A DNA stretch of 27,719 bases, taken from an uncultured Eubacteriales bacterium (GTDB taxonomy: Bacteria; Bacillota_A; Clostridia; Christensenellales; Aristaeellaceae). A program made the position numbers and the translations under genes. Under the pieces are notes generated by a model. It worked only from the letters and a program-made list of their open reading frames with translations, was not told the DNA's origin and did no database searches. Of this stretch, positions 1-9,104 are shown one piece after another (within the stretch, counting starts at the first letter, position 1; the number at the start of each line of letters is the position of its first letter). The stretch covers positions 1 to 27,719 of the forward strand of contig CACYNZ010000005.1 of assembly GCA_902775835.1 (NCBI GenBank), read 5' to 3'.

Positions 1-313
1 TATCCGGATGTCCCTGGAGAATGCCGTGCAGCTGACGGAAATGATCGAATTCTTCTCTGCCGAAGAAGCCGCGCTCACACAGTGTGCCGTATAATGCCGG
101 TGCGGCGTGGCCTTTGGAAAGAACAAAACGGTCGCGGTCCGGACGCTTGTCATTTTCGGGGTCCACATTGCGCATTACGTCAAAGTACAGCGCAACCATG
201 GCTTCAACACTGGAAAGCGATCCTCCAGGATGTCCGGCTCCGGCTTTATTTGTCATAATTACGATATCACGCCGGACCTGGCGACAGACATCTTTCAAAG
301 CCTGAATATCCAT
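1..313 (-). CDS. Transketolase, N-terminal (TPP-binding) subunit, partial
   Basis: The first 104 codons of a transketolase N-terminal subunit; the gene continues past the left edge of the window. Transketolase moves two-carbon ketol units in the non-oxidative pentose phosphate pathway using thiamine diphosphate. Visible are the N-terminal helix, the conserved NKAGAGHPGGSLSS segment (residues 22-35), and the DRFVLSKGHAAPALY segment near residue 70, both typical of the TPP-binding half. The ATG at 313-311 is preceded by a strong AAGGAGGA site. Many Clostridia encode transketolase as two consecutive subunits, and this start with its short N-terminus fits the split form, but the C-terminal subunit would lie outside the window, so the split is an inference. 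The gene has its own consensus promoter at 372-401, so it is probably transcribed independently of ynbB upstream. Confidence 0.9.
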   Translation of the reverse strand, partial: MDIQALKDVCRQVRRDIVIMTNKAGAGHPGGSLSSVEAMVALYFDVMRNVDPENDKRPDRDRFVLSKGHAAPALYGTLCERGFFGREEFDHFRQLHGILQGHPD

Positions 314-371
314 ATGATTGTCCTCCTTGCAAGAAATCTATCAGAAATGGATAAAGAAACTCACAGTCGCT

Positions 372-401
372 ATTATACGGGGTGCGCTTTTTACCTGTCA
401 A
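372..401 (-). promoter_or_regulatory. Consensus sigma-A promoter for the transketolase gene
   Basis: On the minus strand TTGACA (401-396) is followed after 18 bases by TATAAT (377-372): both hexamers match the consensus exactly. It sits five bases after the stop codon of the ynbB-like gene and about 60 bases before the transketolase ATG. No terminator hairpin is seen between the two genes, so read-through from the upstream operon could add to expression. Confidence 0.85.
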
Positions 402-405
402 GCAT

Positions 406-1647
406 TCAGGAAAGTGCGCCGCCGGCCAGCATATGTTCGAGTGCTTTCTGGAGAGCAATTTTTCCGTGTATATAGGTGAGGCTGCCCTGCAGATAGCCGG
501 TATATGGCTCTCTCATCGGGCCGTCGCAGCTCAGTTCTATGGAAGCACCGGCGATAAAGGTCCCCGCAGCCATGATGACCTGGTCGTCATAACCGGGCAT
601 ATCCCAGGGTTCAGGCAATGCCATGGAATCGATGGGTGATGCCATCTGGATCCCCTGACAGAACCGAATCAGACGTTCCGGAGTTCCGAACTTGATTGCC
701 TGAATAAGGTCGGATCGCTTATCCAGCGGGCCTGGAGCGGTCTCCATACCAAGATTTGAAAAAACCTGAGCGGTCAGCATGGCTGTTTTCAGTGCCTGAC
801 AGACCGTATGAGGCGCCATGAACAATCCCTGAAAGAACATCTGATAGCCGGGAGTATATGAGCCGACTTCGAGTCCGATTCCAGGGGCCGTCAGTCTTGC
901 TGCAACCATATCCACTGCTTCCCGGGTTCCAAGAAGATATCCGCCAGTGGGCGCCAGACCTCCACCGGCATTTTTGATCAGACTGCCGACGCACAGATCC
1001 GCGCCTTCCATACTTGGTTCTGTAGTGCAGACGAATTCGCCATAGCAGTTGTCCACCATGAGGCGTACGCCCGGATGCTTATGCACGATTTCGGCAAGTG
1101 CACGGAATTCTTCCGGCAGTATGGCGGGGCGCCAGGCATAACCTCTGCTGCGCTGAGCAATCACGAGCCGTGTATCAGGTCCGATCGCTTTTTCAACTGC
1201 CTCCAGATCGATGTGACCGTCTGCAAGCTCCACCTGGCTGTAAGAAACATGCAGTTCCTTCAGCGATCCCACAGGTACTTCCCCTTCATTGATACCGAGG
1301 ATCTGTTCCATGGTATCATAGGGTCTCCCTGTAGCTGACAGGATTGTATCGCCGGGACGCACAAGACCGAAAAGACCAAGGGCAAGAGCAGCAGTACCGC
1401 TGGCAATCTGCGGGCGGACGATGGCGGCTTCACTTCCAAAAACCTGAGCAAAGACGCTTTCCAGCGCTTCCCTGCCGATATCTCCGTTCCCATAACCGGT
1501 GCTTCCTGCGAAATGCCGATACGAAATCTGATGTTCTGAGAAGGCACTTAGAATTCTTTTCGTCCAGAAAGCTTCCACACTTTCTGCCTCATGAAAGGCA
1601 TCGGCCAGTTTATTCTCTGCGTGATCAATCAGCTGCTGTATATCCAA
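406..1647 (-). CDS. ynbB: Methionine gamma-lyase / aluminium-resistance family PLP enzyme (YnbB-like)
   Basis: A 413-residue PLP-dependent fold-type I protein of the Met_gamma_lyase family (B. subtilis YnbB, often labelled aluminium resistance protein). The exact substrate of the family is not settled; a C-S lyase activity is usually assumed. Landmarks are the glycine-rich start of the PLP domain (AGSTGYGNGDIGRE, residues 48-60), RPQIASGTAALALGL near 78-92 that contacts the cofactor phosphate, VDNCYGEF near 198-205 with the Asp that pairs with the pyridine nitrogen, and VGSLIKNAGGGLAPTGGYLLG (220-240), whose K225 is the expected Schiff-base lysine. The start chosen is TTG at 1647 because AAGGAGGAA lies eight bases upstream; a longer open frame reaches 1728 but would lie deep inside miaA. 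The 23-bp overlap with miaA suggests translational coupling. miaA and ynbB are also neighbours in B. subtilis, separated there by hfq and hflX, which are absent here. Confidence 0.88.
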   Translation of the reverse strand: MDIQQLIDHAENKLADAFHEAESVEAFWTKRILSAFSEHQISYRHFAGSTGYGNGDIGREALESVFAQVFGSEAAIVRPQIASGTAALALGLFGLVRPGDTILSATGRPYDTMEQILGINEGEVPVGSLKELHVSYSQVELADGHIDLEAVEKAIGPDTRLVIAQRSRGYAWRPAILPEEFRALAEIVHKHPGVRLMVDNCYGEFVCTTEPSMEGADLCVGSLIKNAGGGLAPTGGYLLGTREAVDMVAARLTAPGIGLEVGSYTPGYQMFFQGLFMAPHTVCQALKTAMLTAQVFSNLGMETAPGPLDKRSDLIQAIKFGTPERLIRFCQGIQMASPIDSMALPEPWDMPGYDDQVIMAAGTFIAGASIELSCDGPMREPYTGYLQGSLTYIHGKIALQKALEHMLAGGALS

Positions 1648-2569
1648 TGGTCTGTTCCTCCTTAAAATACTTTTCCGAATTACTGAAAGCCTGGTTGTCA
1701 TGATCCAGCCAGAGCAGGTCTTCTTCACGCCGCATCCATGTCAGCTGACGTTTGGCATAATGCCGGGTATTGAGTTTGATCATGTCGGCGGCTTCTTCAA
1801 GGGTACATTTTCCCTGAAGAAATAGCACTACTTCCTTATATCCGATTCCCTGCATGGCTTGGGCTTCCGGCGATACGCCCTGCTGCAGGAGACGCTCGAC
1901 CTCACGGACAAGTCCTGCATGCAGCATGTTCTCTACCCGCTGATTGATCCTGGCATACAGGATTTCCCTGTCTAGGGTCAGACAGATGCAGCGGCAGTGA
2001 ATGGGACAATCTTCTTCCGGCTGACGCTGCCGGGAGAAAGGGATTCCGCTGAGTATGGAAACTTCCAGTGCCCTGATGACGCGTCGGACATCATTTTCAT
2101 GGAGACGTGCAGCGGAAACAGGATCTATGGTCTGCAGTTTCTGATGAAGGCGTTTTTTCCCCTCGGGGGTTTCTGCTTCGATTTCCATTTCTTTTCGAAG
2201 CGCAGGATCGGCAGGCACATCCCCCATGGCCATGGGATGGCGCAGTGCGCGCAGATAAAAGCCTGTGCCGCCCACAAGCAGTGGACGCCTGCCGCGACTG
2301 GCAATTTCATGAATGGTTTCGTAGGCCATATCCCTGTATTCCACGACGGAAAAAGCAGTTCCGGGATCGACAATATCCAGCATATGATGTGGTACAAGCT
2401 CCTGTTCGGCCGGTGTAGGCTTTGCTGTACCAATATCCATTCCTCTGTAGATCTGCATGGAGTCCATACAGATGATTTCACATTGGTTCTTGAGTGCAAT
2501 CTGGACAGCCAGATCCGATTTCCCGCTTGCGGTAGGTCCGGTCAGGACCCAGCATTCTGTTTTTTTCAT
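1625..2569 (-). CDS. miaA: tRNA dimethylallyltransferase
   Basis: MiaA transfers a dimethylallyl group to N6 of A37 in tRNAs that read UNN codons, giving i6A, the substrate of MiaB encoded upstream in the same run of genes. The 314-residue protein has the P-loop GPTASGKS (residues 11-18), the DSMQIYRGMDIGTAKP motif starting at D36 (the Asp expected to act in catalysis), and VGGTGFYLRAL, all hallmarks of the family; length is normal. The C-terminal part holds HYAKRQLTWMR, the conserved tRNA-binding motif. The ATG at 2569 is chosen with GGAG about ten bases upstream; an in-frame GTG at 2587 directly follows the mutL stop and would add six residues. It sits between mutL and ynbB in one operon. 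Confidence 0.95.
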   Translation of the reverse strand: MKKTECWVLTGPTASGKSDLAVQIALKNQCEIICMDSMQIYRGMDIGTAKPTPAEQELVPHHMLDIVDPGTAFSVVEYRDMAYETIHEIASRGRRPLLVGGTGFYLRALRHPMAMGDVPADPALRKEMEIEAETPEGKKRLHQKLQTIDPVSAARLHENDVRRVIRALEVSILSGIPFSRQRQPEEDCPIHCRCICLTLDREILYARINQRVENMLHAGLVREVERLLQQGVSPEAQAMQGIGYKEVVLFLQGKCTLEEAADMIKLNTRHYAKRQLTWMRREEDLLWLDHDNQAFSNSEKYFKEEQTIGYTAAD

Positions 2570-2587
2570 GCTTATCACGCTCCGCAC

Positions 2588-4648
2588 TTATGTGGGCTGG
2601 ATTCGGCGGAACTTCTTATCCAGTTCCTGATGGGTGACAGCAACCACCAGAGGACGCCCATGTGGACAGGTAGGCGTGACGTGCTGTTCCACAAGCTGCT
2701 CCACCAGATTCCGGATGACGGATTCCGGAAGCACCTCACCGCCCTTGACTGCATGCTTGCATGCCCTCTGAAGGATATTTTTCCTGCGCCGTTCCATAGA
2801 TACTGTACTGCCCTCGCGTTCCAGTTCTGCAAGGATCTCTCTCACATATTCTGCTGTCTGCGGAATACCGAGAATCATGGGAACAGAGCGGACAGCAATC
2901 TCTGTTTCGCCAAAGGATTCCACTTGAAGCCCGATTTCAGCGAGCATTTCGTGATACTGTTCGGCAAGTTCCACTTCACGGGGCGTAACCTTGAGAACCA
3001 CAGGACTGATCAGTTCCTGACCGGGATTATGTTCGTCGACGGCAGCTATCATGCGGTCAAAATTCAGACGTTCGTGGGCAGCGTGCTGATCAATCATAAG
3101 CAGTTGGTCATCATATTCAAGCAGAATATAGGTATGAAACAGAACCCCCAGGATTTTCAAAGGTTTGGGAATCTGATCAAGAAAAGAGAGTATCTCCGGT
3201 TCAGGTTCAGGTGCTGTCTGTGTTTTTTCTACAGGTACGGCGCACCGGGAAAGTGTATCTTCTTCCCTGACATTATTTGGGCGGTCCAGAGAAGGTTCTG
3301 AGGGCAAAGGGGATTCCATTACGGCATCTGACCGAGCCGGATTGGGCACAGGACGAATGGAAGCTCTCTCTTCATCCTGTACTGGAGAAAAAACGGGTGA
3401 TTGCGGTTGGCAGACTGTGGAGGGAACCGTCTTCACTTCCGGGGATGAAGAAATGGAATGGTTGGTCATGGGCATGTTCAGGGAAAGATTTGAAGGTGCG
3501 GATTTTGGCATATCCAGCTGCAGATTGCTGCTCTGCGCTTCCGAGGAGGAAGCGGAAGACAACTTGCCAAGGTCTGTTTTGAGAACAACGGCATCGCTTC
3601 TGGAGAACTTTCCCTCGGGTACCATTTCCAGCCGTTCAGGCCGTTCCAGAGGATTGGACTGTGTCAGTGCTTCTCTGACCAGAAAAGATACCGCCTGGAA
3701 AACTTCTGGTTCCTTTTGAAAGCGGACCTGAAGCTTGTTGGGGTGCACATTCACGTCCAGTGACTCGAAAGGCATAGTGATATGCAGAACGCACATGGGA
3801 AAGTGTCCGATCATAACACGTTCCCGGCATCCGTCTTCAAGTGCCTGTGAGAGCACGGGCGACTGAATGGCACGGCCGTTGATATAGAAATGTTCCGCAT
3901 TACGGTTGTTCCGCCCGCTCTCTCCGACACCGACATAGCCTTTCACGATCAGGCCGTTCATATGTCCGTTTACCGAACGGGTGGTTGGAGCGAGGAGTTC
4001 CTTGCCAAAGATGCAGTACGCAGCTGATTCAAGATTCCCGTCTCCCGGAGAGCGGTAAAGCGTTTTTCCGTTGCTGATAAACCGGAACGCTACATCCGGA
4101 CGTGAAAGGATGGCATTAATCAGAACATCCCCCACCAGACCGGCCTCGATCCCGGGTCGCTTCAGAAATTTCAGCCGCACAGGTGTATTGTAAAACAGAT
4201 CCCGGACAAGCATGGTTGTTCCGTCCGGGCAAGCCGCAGCAGCAATATCACGGATGTTTCCGCCATCAAGCTGGATGCGTATGCCTTCGTTCTGTTCTTT
4301 TGTCTTGGTGGTACACGTGAGATGACTGACAGCGGCAATGGAAGCCAGTGCTTCACCGCGGAACCCCAGTGTGGCGATCTGAAACAGATCCTCTGATGTC
4401 CGGATTTTGCTGGTCGCGTGCCGTTCGAAGGCCAGACGGATGTTATCGGGCGATATACCGGAACCATTATCACTCACCCGGAAAGACTCGATACCTCCGT
4501 CCCGGATCTCTACCGTGATGTTGCTGGCGCCGGCATCGAGACTGTTTTCGATCAATTCCTTGATGGCCGCAGCCGGCCGCTCCACAACTTCACCGGCGGC
4601 GATTTTTCCGATGACTTCATCGGAAAGAATTCGGATACTTGTCTGCAT
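2588..4648 (-). CDS. mutL: DNA mismatch repair protein MutL
   Basis: MutL couples mismatch recognition by MutS to strand incision and removal. The 686-residue product begins with the GHKL ATPase domain: IAAGEVVERPAAAIKELIENSLDAGA (about 13-40, with the Mg-binding E and N), DNGSGI near 59-64 and LGFRGEALASI. A long low-complexity Ser/Pro-rich linker (roughly 350-490) joins it to a C-terminal endonuclease/dimerisation domain. That domain carries the nuclease motif DQHAAHE starting at D520, ACKHAVKGGE, the zinc-site CPHGRP and a final KKFRR (FxR). This marks it as a nicking-type MutL, as expected in an organism without MutH. The last acidic position of the DQHA(X)2E(X)4E motif is Asp rather than Glu. 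It lies 15 bp after mutS and its stop almost touches the miaA start. Confidence 0.97.
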   Translation of the reverse strand: MQTSIRILSDEVIGKIAAGEVVERPAAAIKELIENSLDAGASNITVEIRDGGIESFRVSDNGSGISPDNIRLAFERHATSKIRTSEDLFQIATLGFRGEALASIAAVSHLTCTTKTKEQNEGIRIQLDGGNIRDIAAAACPDGTTMLVRDLFYNTPVRLKFLKRPGIEAGLVGDVLINAILSRPDVAFRFISNGKTLYRSPGDGNLESAAYCIFGKELLAPTTRSVNGHMNGLIVKGYVGVGESGRNNRNAEHFYINGRAIQSPVLSQALEDGCRERVMIGHFPMCVLHITMPFESLDVNVHPNKLQVRFQKEPEVFQAVSFLVREALTQSNPLERPERLEMVPEGKFSRSDAVVLKTDLGKLSSASSSEAQSSNLQLDMPKSAPSNLSLNMPMTNHSISSSPEVKTVPSTVCQPQSPVFSPVQDEERASIRPVPNPARSDAVMESPLPSEPSLDRPNNVREEDTLSRCAVPVEKTQTAPEPEPEILSFLDQIPKPLKILGVLFHTYILLEYDDQLLMIDQHAAHERLNFDRMIAAVDEHNPGQELISPVVLKVTPREVELAEQYHEMLAEIGLQVESFGETEIAVRSVPMILGIPQTAEYVREILAELEREGSTVSMERRRKNILQRACKHAVKGGEVLPESVIRNLVEQLVEQHVTPTCPHGRPLVVAVTHQELDKKFRRIQPT

Positions 4649-4663
4649 GCATATTCCCCCTGC

Positions 4664-7270
4664 TTACAGCTTGCGTGCTTTTTCCCGGAGCAGGAACAAT
4701 TCATTCATGGCGTCCATGGGGGTCATGGCCATGACATCCAGTTTCTGCAGCTCTTCAATGATTTCCATTTTCTGAAAATCATAAAGATCCATCTGCTGCT
4801 GCTTGGGTTTGGAATCCTCACCTTCTCCGAGTATATTCTGTCCGATGGTATTCTGATTGATATCGCTTACCTCAAGACGTGCCTGGATCTCATGAGCCCG
4901 CACCAGAACAGGATGAGGAATTCCGGCAAGACGTGCCACATGGATACCAAAGGACTTGTCCGCGCCGCCCTGTACAATTTTGCGCAGAAAAATGACATCT
5001 TCCCCATGTTCACGGACAGAGATACAGTAGTTTTTGACACCCTCGAGATGTCCTTCCAGTTCTGACAGTTCGTGATAGTGCGTTGCAAAAAGTGTTTTTG
5101 CTCCGCAATGCTCAGGATTGCACAGATATTCCACCACTGACCATGCAATGGCCAGACCGTCAAAGGTGGAAGTGCCTCTTCCGATTTCATCCAGAATGAC
5201 AAGGCTGTTCTGGGTTGCATTTCTGAGAATGTAGGCGGTTTCTGCCATCTCCACCATGAAGGTAGACTGACCGCTGGCAAGATCATCGGAAGCACCGACT
5301 CTGGTGAAAATTCTGTCCACAACCGGGATCACAGCCGAAGCAGCGGGTACGAAGGAACCAATATGGGCCATAAGGACGATCAATGCCACCTGACGCATGT
5401 AGGTGCTTTTTCCGGCCATGTTCGGTCCGGTAATGATCAGCATTCGCTGATCATGCAGATTCATCTGTGTGTCATTGGGAACAAAGACATCATCACGCAG
5501 CGTCTGTTCTACAACCGGATGTCTTCCTTCCCGGATGTCCAGCGTACCGTCCTCGGAAATACTGGGACGCACATACTGATATTCCTGAGCAATGCGGGAA
5601 AGTGAAATGCAGGCATCCAGGCTCTTCAGAGCATGGGCGGTAGTCTGAATGCGTTCCATCTGCCGGGAAAGGAGATCCCGGATTTCATAGAAAAGCCGCA
5701 GCTCCAGCCGGACAGACTGTTCCTGAGCTCCGATGATTTTCTGCTCCATTTCCTTCAGTTCAGGCGTCATGAATCGTTCGGCATTGGTCAGAGTCTGTTT
5801 GCGGATATATCGGTCAGGCACCTGGGAAAGGAACGATTTTGTCACTTCAATGTAATAACCGAATACTTTGTTGTACTGAATGCGCAGATTCCGGATGCCT
5901 GTAAGCTCACGCTCTTTCTGCTCCAGATCCAGCACCCATTGTTTGCCGTTGGTGGCAGCGTAGCGCAGTTCATCCAGTTCCTTGTTATATCCTTCCCGGA
6001 TGATACCACCTTCGGTGATGGAAACGGGAGGATCCTCACTGATGGCCTGGGAAAGAAGCTCAGTCAGTTCCGTAAGCGGATCCAGTTTATTCTGCAGTTC
6101 CTCGACAAAGGACGGAAGCGGAAGATTCAGAAGTGATTTCAGTTCGGGAATCCTCGACAGAGAACTCTTCAGGGCAAGGCAGTCTCTCGCATTGATGGAC
6201 TGGTAGGACACTTTTGAGAGCAGACGCTCCATATCATATACATCCCGGAGCAATTCAGCGATCCGTTCAGCCAGCACTGTATGCGAGTAGAAAAATTCCA
6301 CGCCATCAAGGCGCTCCTCGATTTCCTTCTTTTCCGTAAGCGGCTGTTCGATCCAGGAACGGAGCAGGCGGCTTCCCATGGCTGTGCTGGTTTTATCCAT
6401 CAGCCAAAGGAGCGTTCCTTTTCTGGTATGTGTGCGCATGCTCTCGGTAAGCTCAAGATTCTGTCTTGTGTTCCGGTCAAGCAGCATTTTATGGCTGCCC
6501 TGGTATACCTGGATATGCGTGATATGTTCCAGCGTATTTTTCTGGGTGTTATTCAGGTACTGCATCAGGCTGCCTGCGGCACAGACAGCATCATGGTAAC
6601 TGTCGTCCAGGCCCAGAGAGACAAGCGTCTGCAGATGGAAATGCTCCATCAGGATTTCTTCACATTTTCTGTGCCGGAATGCATCCTGCCCTGGATCAGA
6701 AAGACTTGTTCCGTCAGGAATCATGTCCCGCAGGTCCGACAACCGGTTTGAAAGAATTTCCTGAGGATGAATCCGGTCGATCTCATCCCTGAGCTTTCCC
6801 TCCGTGAAAGAGAACTGATAAACGTAGAATTCCCCTGTAGAAACATCTGCATAGGCCAGTCCGACTGAGGTTTTTCCAAAATAGACGGACAAAAGAAAAC
6901 TGTTCACATGCTCATCCAGCATGGACGGATCATTGATCGTACCGGGTGTGAAAATTCTGGTTACATCACGTTCCACGAGTCCCTTGGCAAACCTTGGATC
7001 CTCCATCTGTTCGCCTATGGCTACCTTATATCCAAGATTCAGAAGCTTTTCCACATACACGTTTACTGCGTGATGGGGAACGCCGCACATGGGCGCGCGT
7101 TCCTCAAGGCCGCATTCTTTTCCGGTCAGGGTCAGTTCCAGTTCTCTGGATACCAGCTTGGCATCATCAAAAAACATTTCGTAAAAATCCCCGACCCGAA
7201 AAAACAGCAGGCAGTCAGGATACTTCTCCTTCAACTGCATGTACTGCTGCATCATCGGTGACAAAGCCAT
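4664..7270 (-). CDS. mutS: DNA mismatch repair ATPase MutS
   Basis: An 868-residue MutS, full length for the family. MutS dimers bind mismatches and small loops and recruit MutL. The mismatch-reading motif is GDFYEMF (F29, E31). The central lever and clamp regions follow. The ABC-type ATPase holds Walker A GPNMAGKST (residues 615-623, K621), VEMAETAYIL (the region of the N-2/signature loop), Walker B LVILDEIGRGTST and the FATHYHEL switch histidine. The extreme C-terminus (LQKLDVMAMTPMDAMNELFLLREKARKL) is the usual helical dimerisation tail. The ATG at 7270 follows GGAGGTTCAAT, an ideal spacing; an upstream in-frame ATG at 7297 lacks a good ribosome site. It lies 36 bp downstream of the ylbF-like gene. 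Confidence 0.98.
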   Translation of the reverse strand: MALSPMMQQYMQLKEKYPDCLLFFRVGDFYEMFFDDAKLVSRELELTLTGKECGLEERAPMCGVPHHAVNVYVEKLLNLGYKVAIGEQMEDPRFAKGLVERDVTRIFTPGTINDPSMLDEHVNSFLLSVYFGKTSVGLAYADVSTGEFYVYQFSFTEGKLRDEIDRIHPQEILSNRLSDLRDMIPDGTSLSDPGQDAFRHRKCEEILMEHFHLQTLVSLGLDDSYHDAVCAAGSLMQYLNNTQKNTLEHITHIQVYQGSHKMLLDRNTRQNLELTESMRTHTRKGTLLWLMDKTSTAMGSRLLRSWIEQPLTEKKEIEERLDGVEFFYSHTVLAERIAELLRDVYDMERLLSKVSYQSINARDCLALKSSLSRIPELKSLLNLPLPSFVEELQNKLDPLTELTELLSQAISEDPPVSITEGGIIREGYNKELDELRYAATNGKQWVLDLEQKERELTGIRNLRIQYNKVFGYYIEVTKSFLSQVPDRYIRKQTLTNAERFMTPELKEMEQKIIGAQEQSVRLELRLFYEIRDLLSRQMERIQTTAHALKSLDACISLSRIAQEYQYVRPSISEDGTLDIREGRHPVVEQTLRDDVFVPNDTQMNLHDQRMLIITGPNMAGKSTYMRQVALIVLMAHIGSFVPAASAVIPVVDRIFTRVGASDDLASGQSTFMVEMAETAYILRNATQNSLVILDEIGRGTSTFDGLAIAWSVVEYLCNPEHCGAKTLFATHYHELSELEGHLEGVKNYCISVREHGEDVIFLRKIVQGGADKSFGIHVARLAGIPHPVLVRAHEIQARLEVSDINQNTIGQNILGEGEDSKPKQQQMDLYDFQKMEIIEELQKLDVMAMTPMDAMNELFLLREKARKL

Positions 7271-7306
7271 ATTGAACCTCCATCTGTCTTGCTTCACATG
7301 CCGGTT

Positions 7307-7702
7307 TTATCTGCAGCATCCATTGCACTGCCGGCATGTACCGGAGCAGTTTTCCTGCGCATCTTCATTTTCCCCATAGATGATCAGGCGCATGACCTGA
7401 TTTACTGAGTCCATCATGGCATCAAAGGCCGTGCTGGATTCTTCGAGTCTGACATATACAGGATTCTTTTCCATGCGTTCCCTGGCCTGAAGCAGTTCTT
7501 CCCGGGCTTTTTCCCGGGCACTGCTGTCAGAAGCATGCATGTTCTGCTGAAACATTCTGTATTTTTCCTCATAATCGGCCATGAGCGTGGCCGTCACATG
7601 ATTCTCCGCCGCTTCAGCTTTCCGTTCCTGCAGCTGCCGGTATTCCGTGCTCCGCACGATTGATACGGCCAGTTCGCGCGCTTTTTCTATTACCTGGGTC
7701 AT
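7307..7702 (-). CDS. YlbF/YmcA family regulator with C-terminal cysteine cluster
   Basis: A 131-residue all-helical protein of the YlbF/YmcA (Com_YlbF) family. In B. subtilis YlbF, YmcA and YaaT form a complex that assists RNase Y and affects competence, sporulation and biofilm decisions, and it carries Fe-S clusters. Position between miaB and mutS matches ymcA in B. subtilis. The last dozen residues hold a cysteine cluster, C-x3-C-x2-C-x2-CC (C119, C123, C126, C129, C130), suited to bind an Fe-S cluster or zinc. The middle (residues about 25-90) is strongly charged and predicted helical. The start at 7702 has AGAGG at good spacing and leaves ten bases after the miaB stop; an ATG at 7726 overlaps miaB and has no clear ribosome site. 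Whether it is the YlbF or the YmcA orthologue cannot be settled from the sequence. Confidence 0.82.
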   Translation of the reverse strand: MTQVIEKARELAVSIVRSTEYRQLQERKAEAAENHVTATLMADYEEKYRMFQQNMHASDSSAREKAREELLQARERMEKNPVYVRLEESSTAFDAMMDSVNQVMRLIIYGENEDAQENCSGTCRQCNGCCR

Positions 7703-7712
7703 AAGGTACCTC

Positions 7713-9104
7713 TCAGACGTGTCCATATAGTGTATTGTTCTTTATTTCAGTGATATGAACAGTGCGTATTTCACCAATGTCCGTTTCTGAACCAGGGAAT
7801 GTGATGGACAGTCCATGACGTCCGCGGCCGGACACTTCCCTTTCACATCTGCGTGATATGCTTTCCACCAGAACCTCTTCTGTCTGTCCGATGAATCGCT
7901 GCATTTCCTGCTTCTGACGCATTTCCTGAAGTGCAATCAGCTTCTGAATCCGTTCCGAAGCGATACTATCGGGAATCTGGCCATCCATCTCGGCTGCTTT
8001 GGTCCCGGCACGGGGTGAGAAGATAAAGGTAAACGCTGAATCGAAGCCCACTTCATCCACCAGCTCAAGAGTTTCTCTGAACTGCGCATCCGTTTCACCG
8101 GGAAAAGCCACAATGATATCTGTGGACAGTCCAATGCCTGGAACTGCGCGTCGCAGGGACTCCACCTGCTTCAGATAGGTTTCACGCGTGTATCCGCGAT
8201 TCATTCTGCGCAGAACTTCATTGCTTCCGGACTGAACCGGAAGATGGAACTGAGGCAGTACATGCTTGGAATTCCCCATGACTTCAATCAGCTCATCTGA
8301 CAGATCTTTGGGATGGCTGGTCATGAAACGTATACGTTCGATGCCTAGCTGATCAAGCTGACGGAGGAGCTCCGGGAATGTCGCTCCCGCTGTTCCTTTT
8401 CCGTAACTGTTGACATTCTGCCCAAGGAGCATGACTTCTTTTGTCCCGTTTTTTGCTAGTTCTTCCGCTTCCTTCAGTATGCTCTGCATATCCCGGCTCC
8501 GTTCGCGTCCGCGGACATAGGGTACGATGCAGTACGTGCAGAAATGATTGCATCCCTGCATGATGCTGATATAGGCAGCATCCTTCCTGAGGCGGTTTAC
8601 GGGCAGGCCTTCCACAATACGGTCTTTTTCAGAAACCTCAATGACTACCTGATTTCCGGTAACGGCTCTGTAAAAAAGCTCCGGGAAACGATACAGGTTT
8701 GTCGTTCCAAAAGCTAGATTGATGAAACGGTATTGTTTCAGGATTTTTTCGGGCATGCCTTTCTGCTGGATCATGCATCCGCATACACCGATCATGAGAT
8801 CCGAGCGCTTTTTCTGCAATTCATGAAGCCACTGCACATTTCCAAGAGCCCGACGTTCCGCATTATCCCGGACACAGCAGGTATTGAAGAGCACAAAATC
8901 CGCTTCTTCCTTGCTAGGAGCTTCCTTTAATCCCATTTCATTGAGCATGCCGGCGATATTCTCGCTGTCGTGAGCGTTCATCTGGCAGCCGTAGGTAATG
9001 ATATGGTAGGTTTTTGGTCTGACAGGAAGAAAGCGCACCTGATCCATATAATATTTCTGGGATTCCAGCTCTTCCTGGGAGATTTTTTCAGCTTTTTCCG
9101 GCAT
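7713..9104 (-). CDS. miaB: tRNA-2-methylthio-N6-dimethylallyladenosine synthase
   Basis: MiaB is a radical-SAM methylthiotransferase that converts i6A37, made by MiaA, to ms2i6A37 in tRNA. The 463-residue protein has the UPF0004 domain with three cluster-binding cysteines (C40 in TYGCQMN, C76 in FNTCCVR, C110 in GVCGCM), the radical-SAM triad C185-x3-C189-x2-C192 in CNHFCTYC followed by VPYVRGRERSR, and a C-terminal TRAM RNA-binding domain. Start: ATG 9104 after AGGAGGAAAACC. Longer in-frame starts up to 9317 would lie inside RNase G and give a non-homologous N-terminus. It overlaps the rng stop by 17 bp, implying coupled translation. Confidence 0.96.
   Translation of the reverse strand: MPEKAEKISQEELESQKYYMDQVRFLPVRPKTYHIITYGCQMNAHDSENIAGMLNEMGLKEAPSKEEADFVLFNTCCVRDNAERRALGNVQWLHELQKKRSDLMIGVCGCMIQQKGMPEKILKQYRFINLAFGTTNLYRFPELFYRAVTGNQVVIEVSEKDRIVEGLPVNRLRKDAAYISIMQGCNHFCTYCIVPYVRGRERSRDMQSILKEAEELAKNGTKEVMLLGQNVNSYGKGTAGATFPELLRQLDQLGIERIRFMTSHPKDLSDELIEVMGNSKHVLPQFHLPVQSGSNEVLRRMNRGYTRETYLKQVESLRRAVPGIGLSTDIIVAFPGETDAQFRETLELVDEVGFDSAFTFIFSPRAGTKAAEMDGQIPDSIASERIQKLIALQEMRQKQEMQRFIGQTEEVLVESISRRCEREVSGRGRHGLSITFPGSETDIGEIRTVHITEIKNNTLYGHV

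Noticed and set aside
1997..3301. Open frame of 434 codons on the plus strand opposite miaA and mutL
   Set aside because: It runs antisense through two strongly conserved genes, its product resembles no protein family, and it has no ribosome site. It is a shadow of the real genes.
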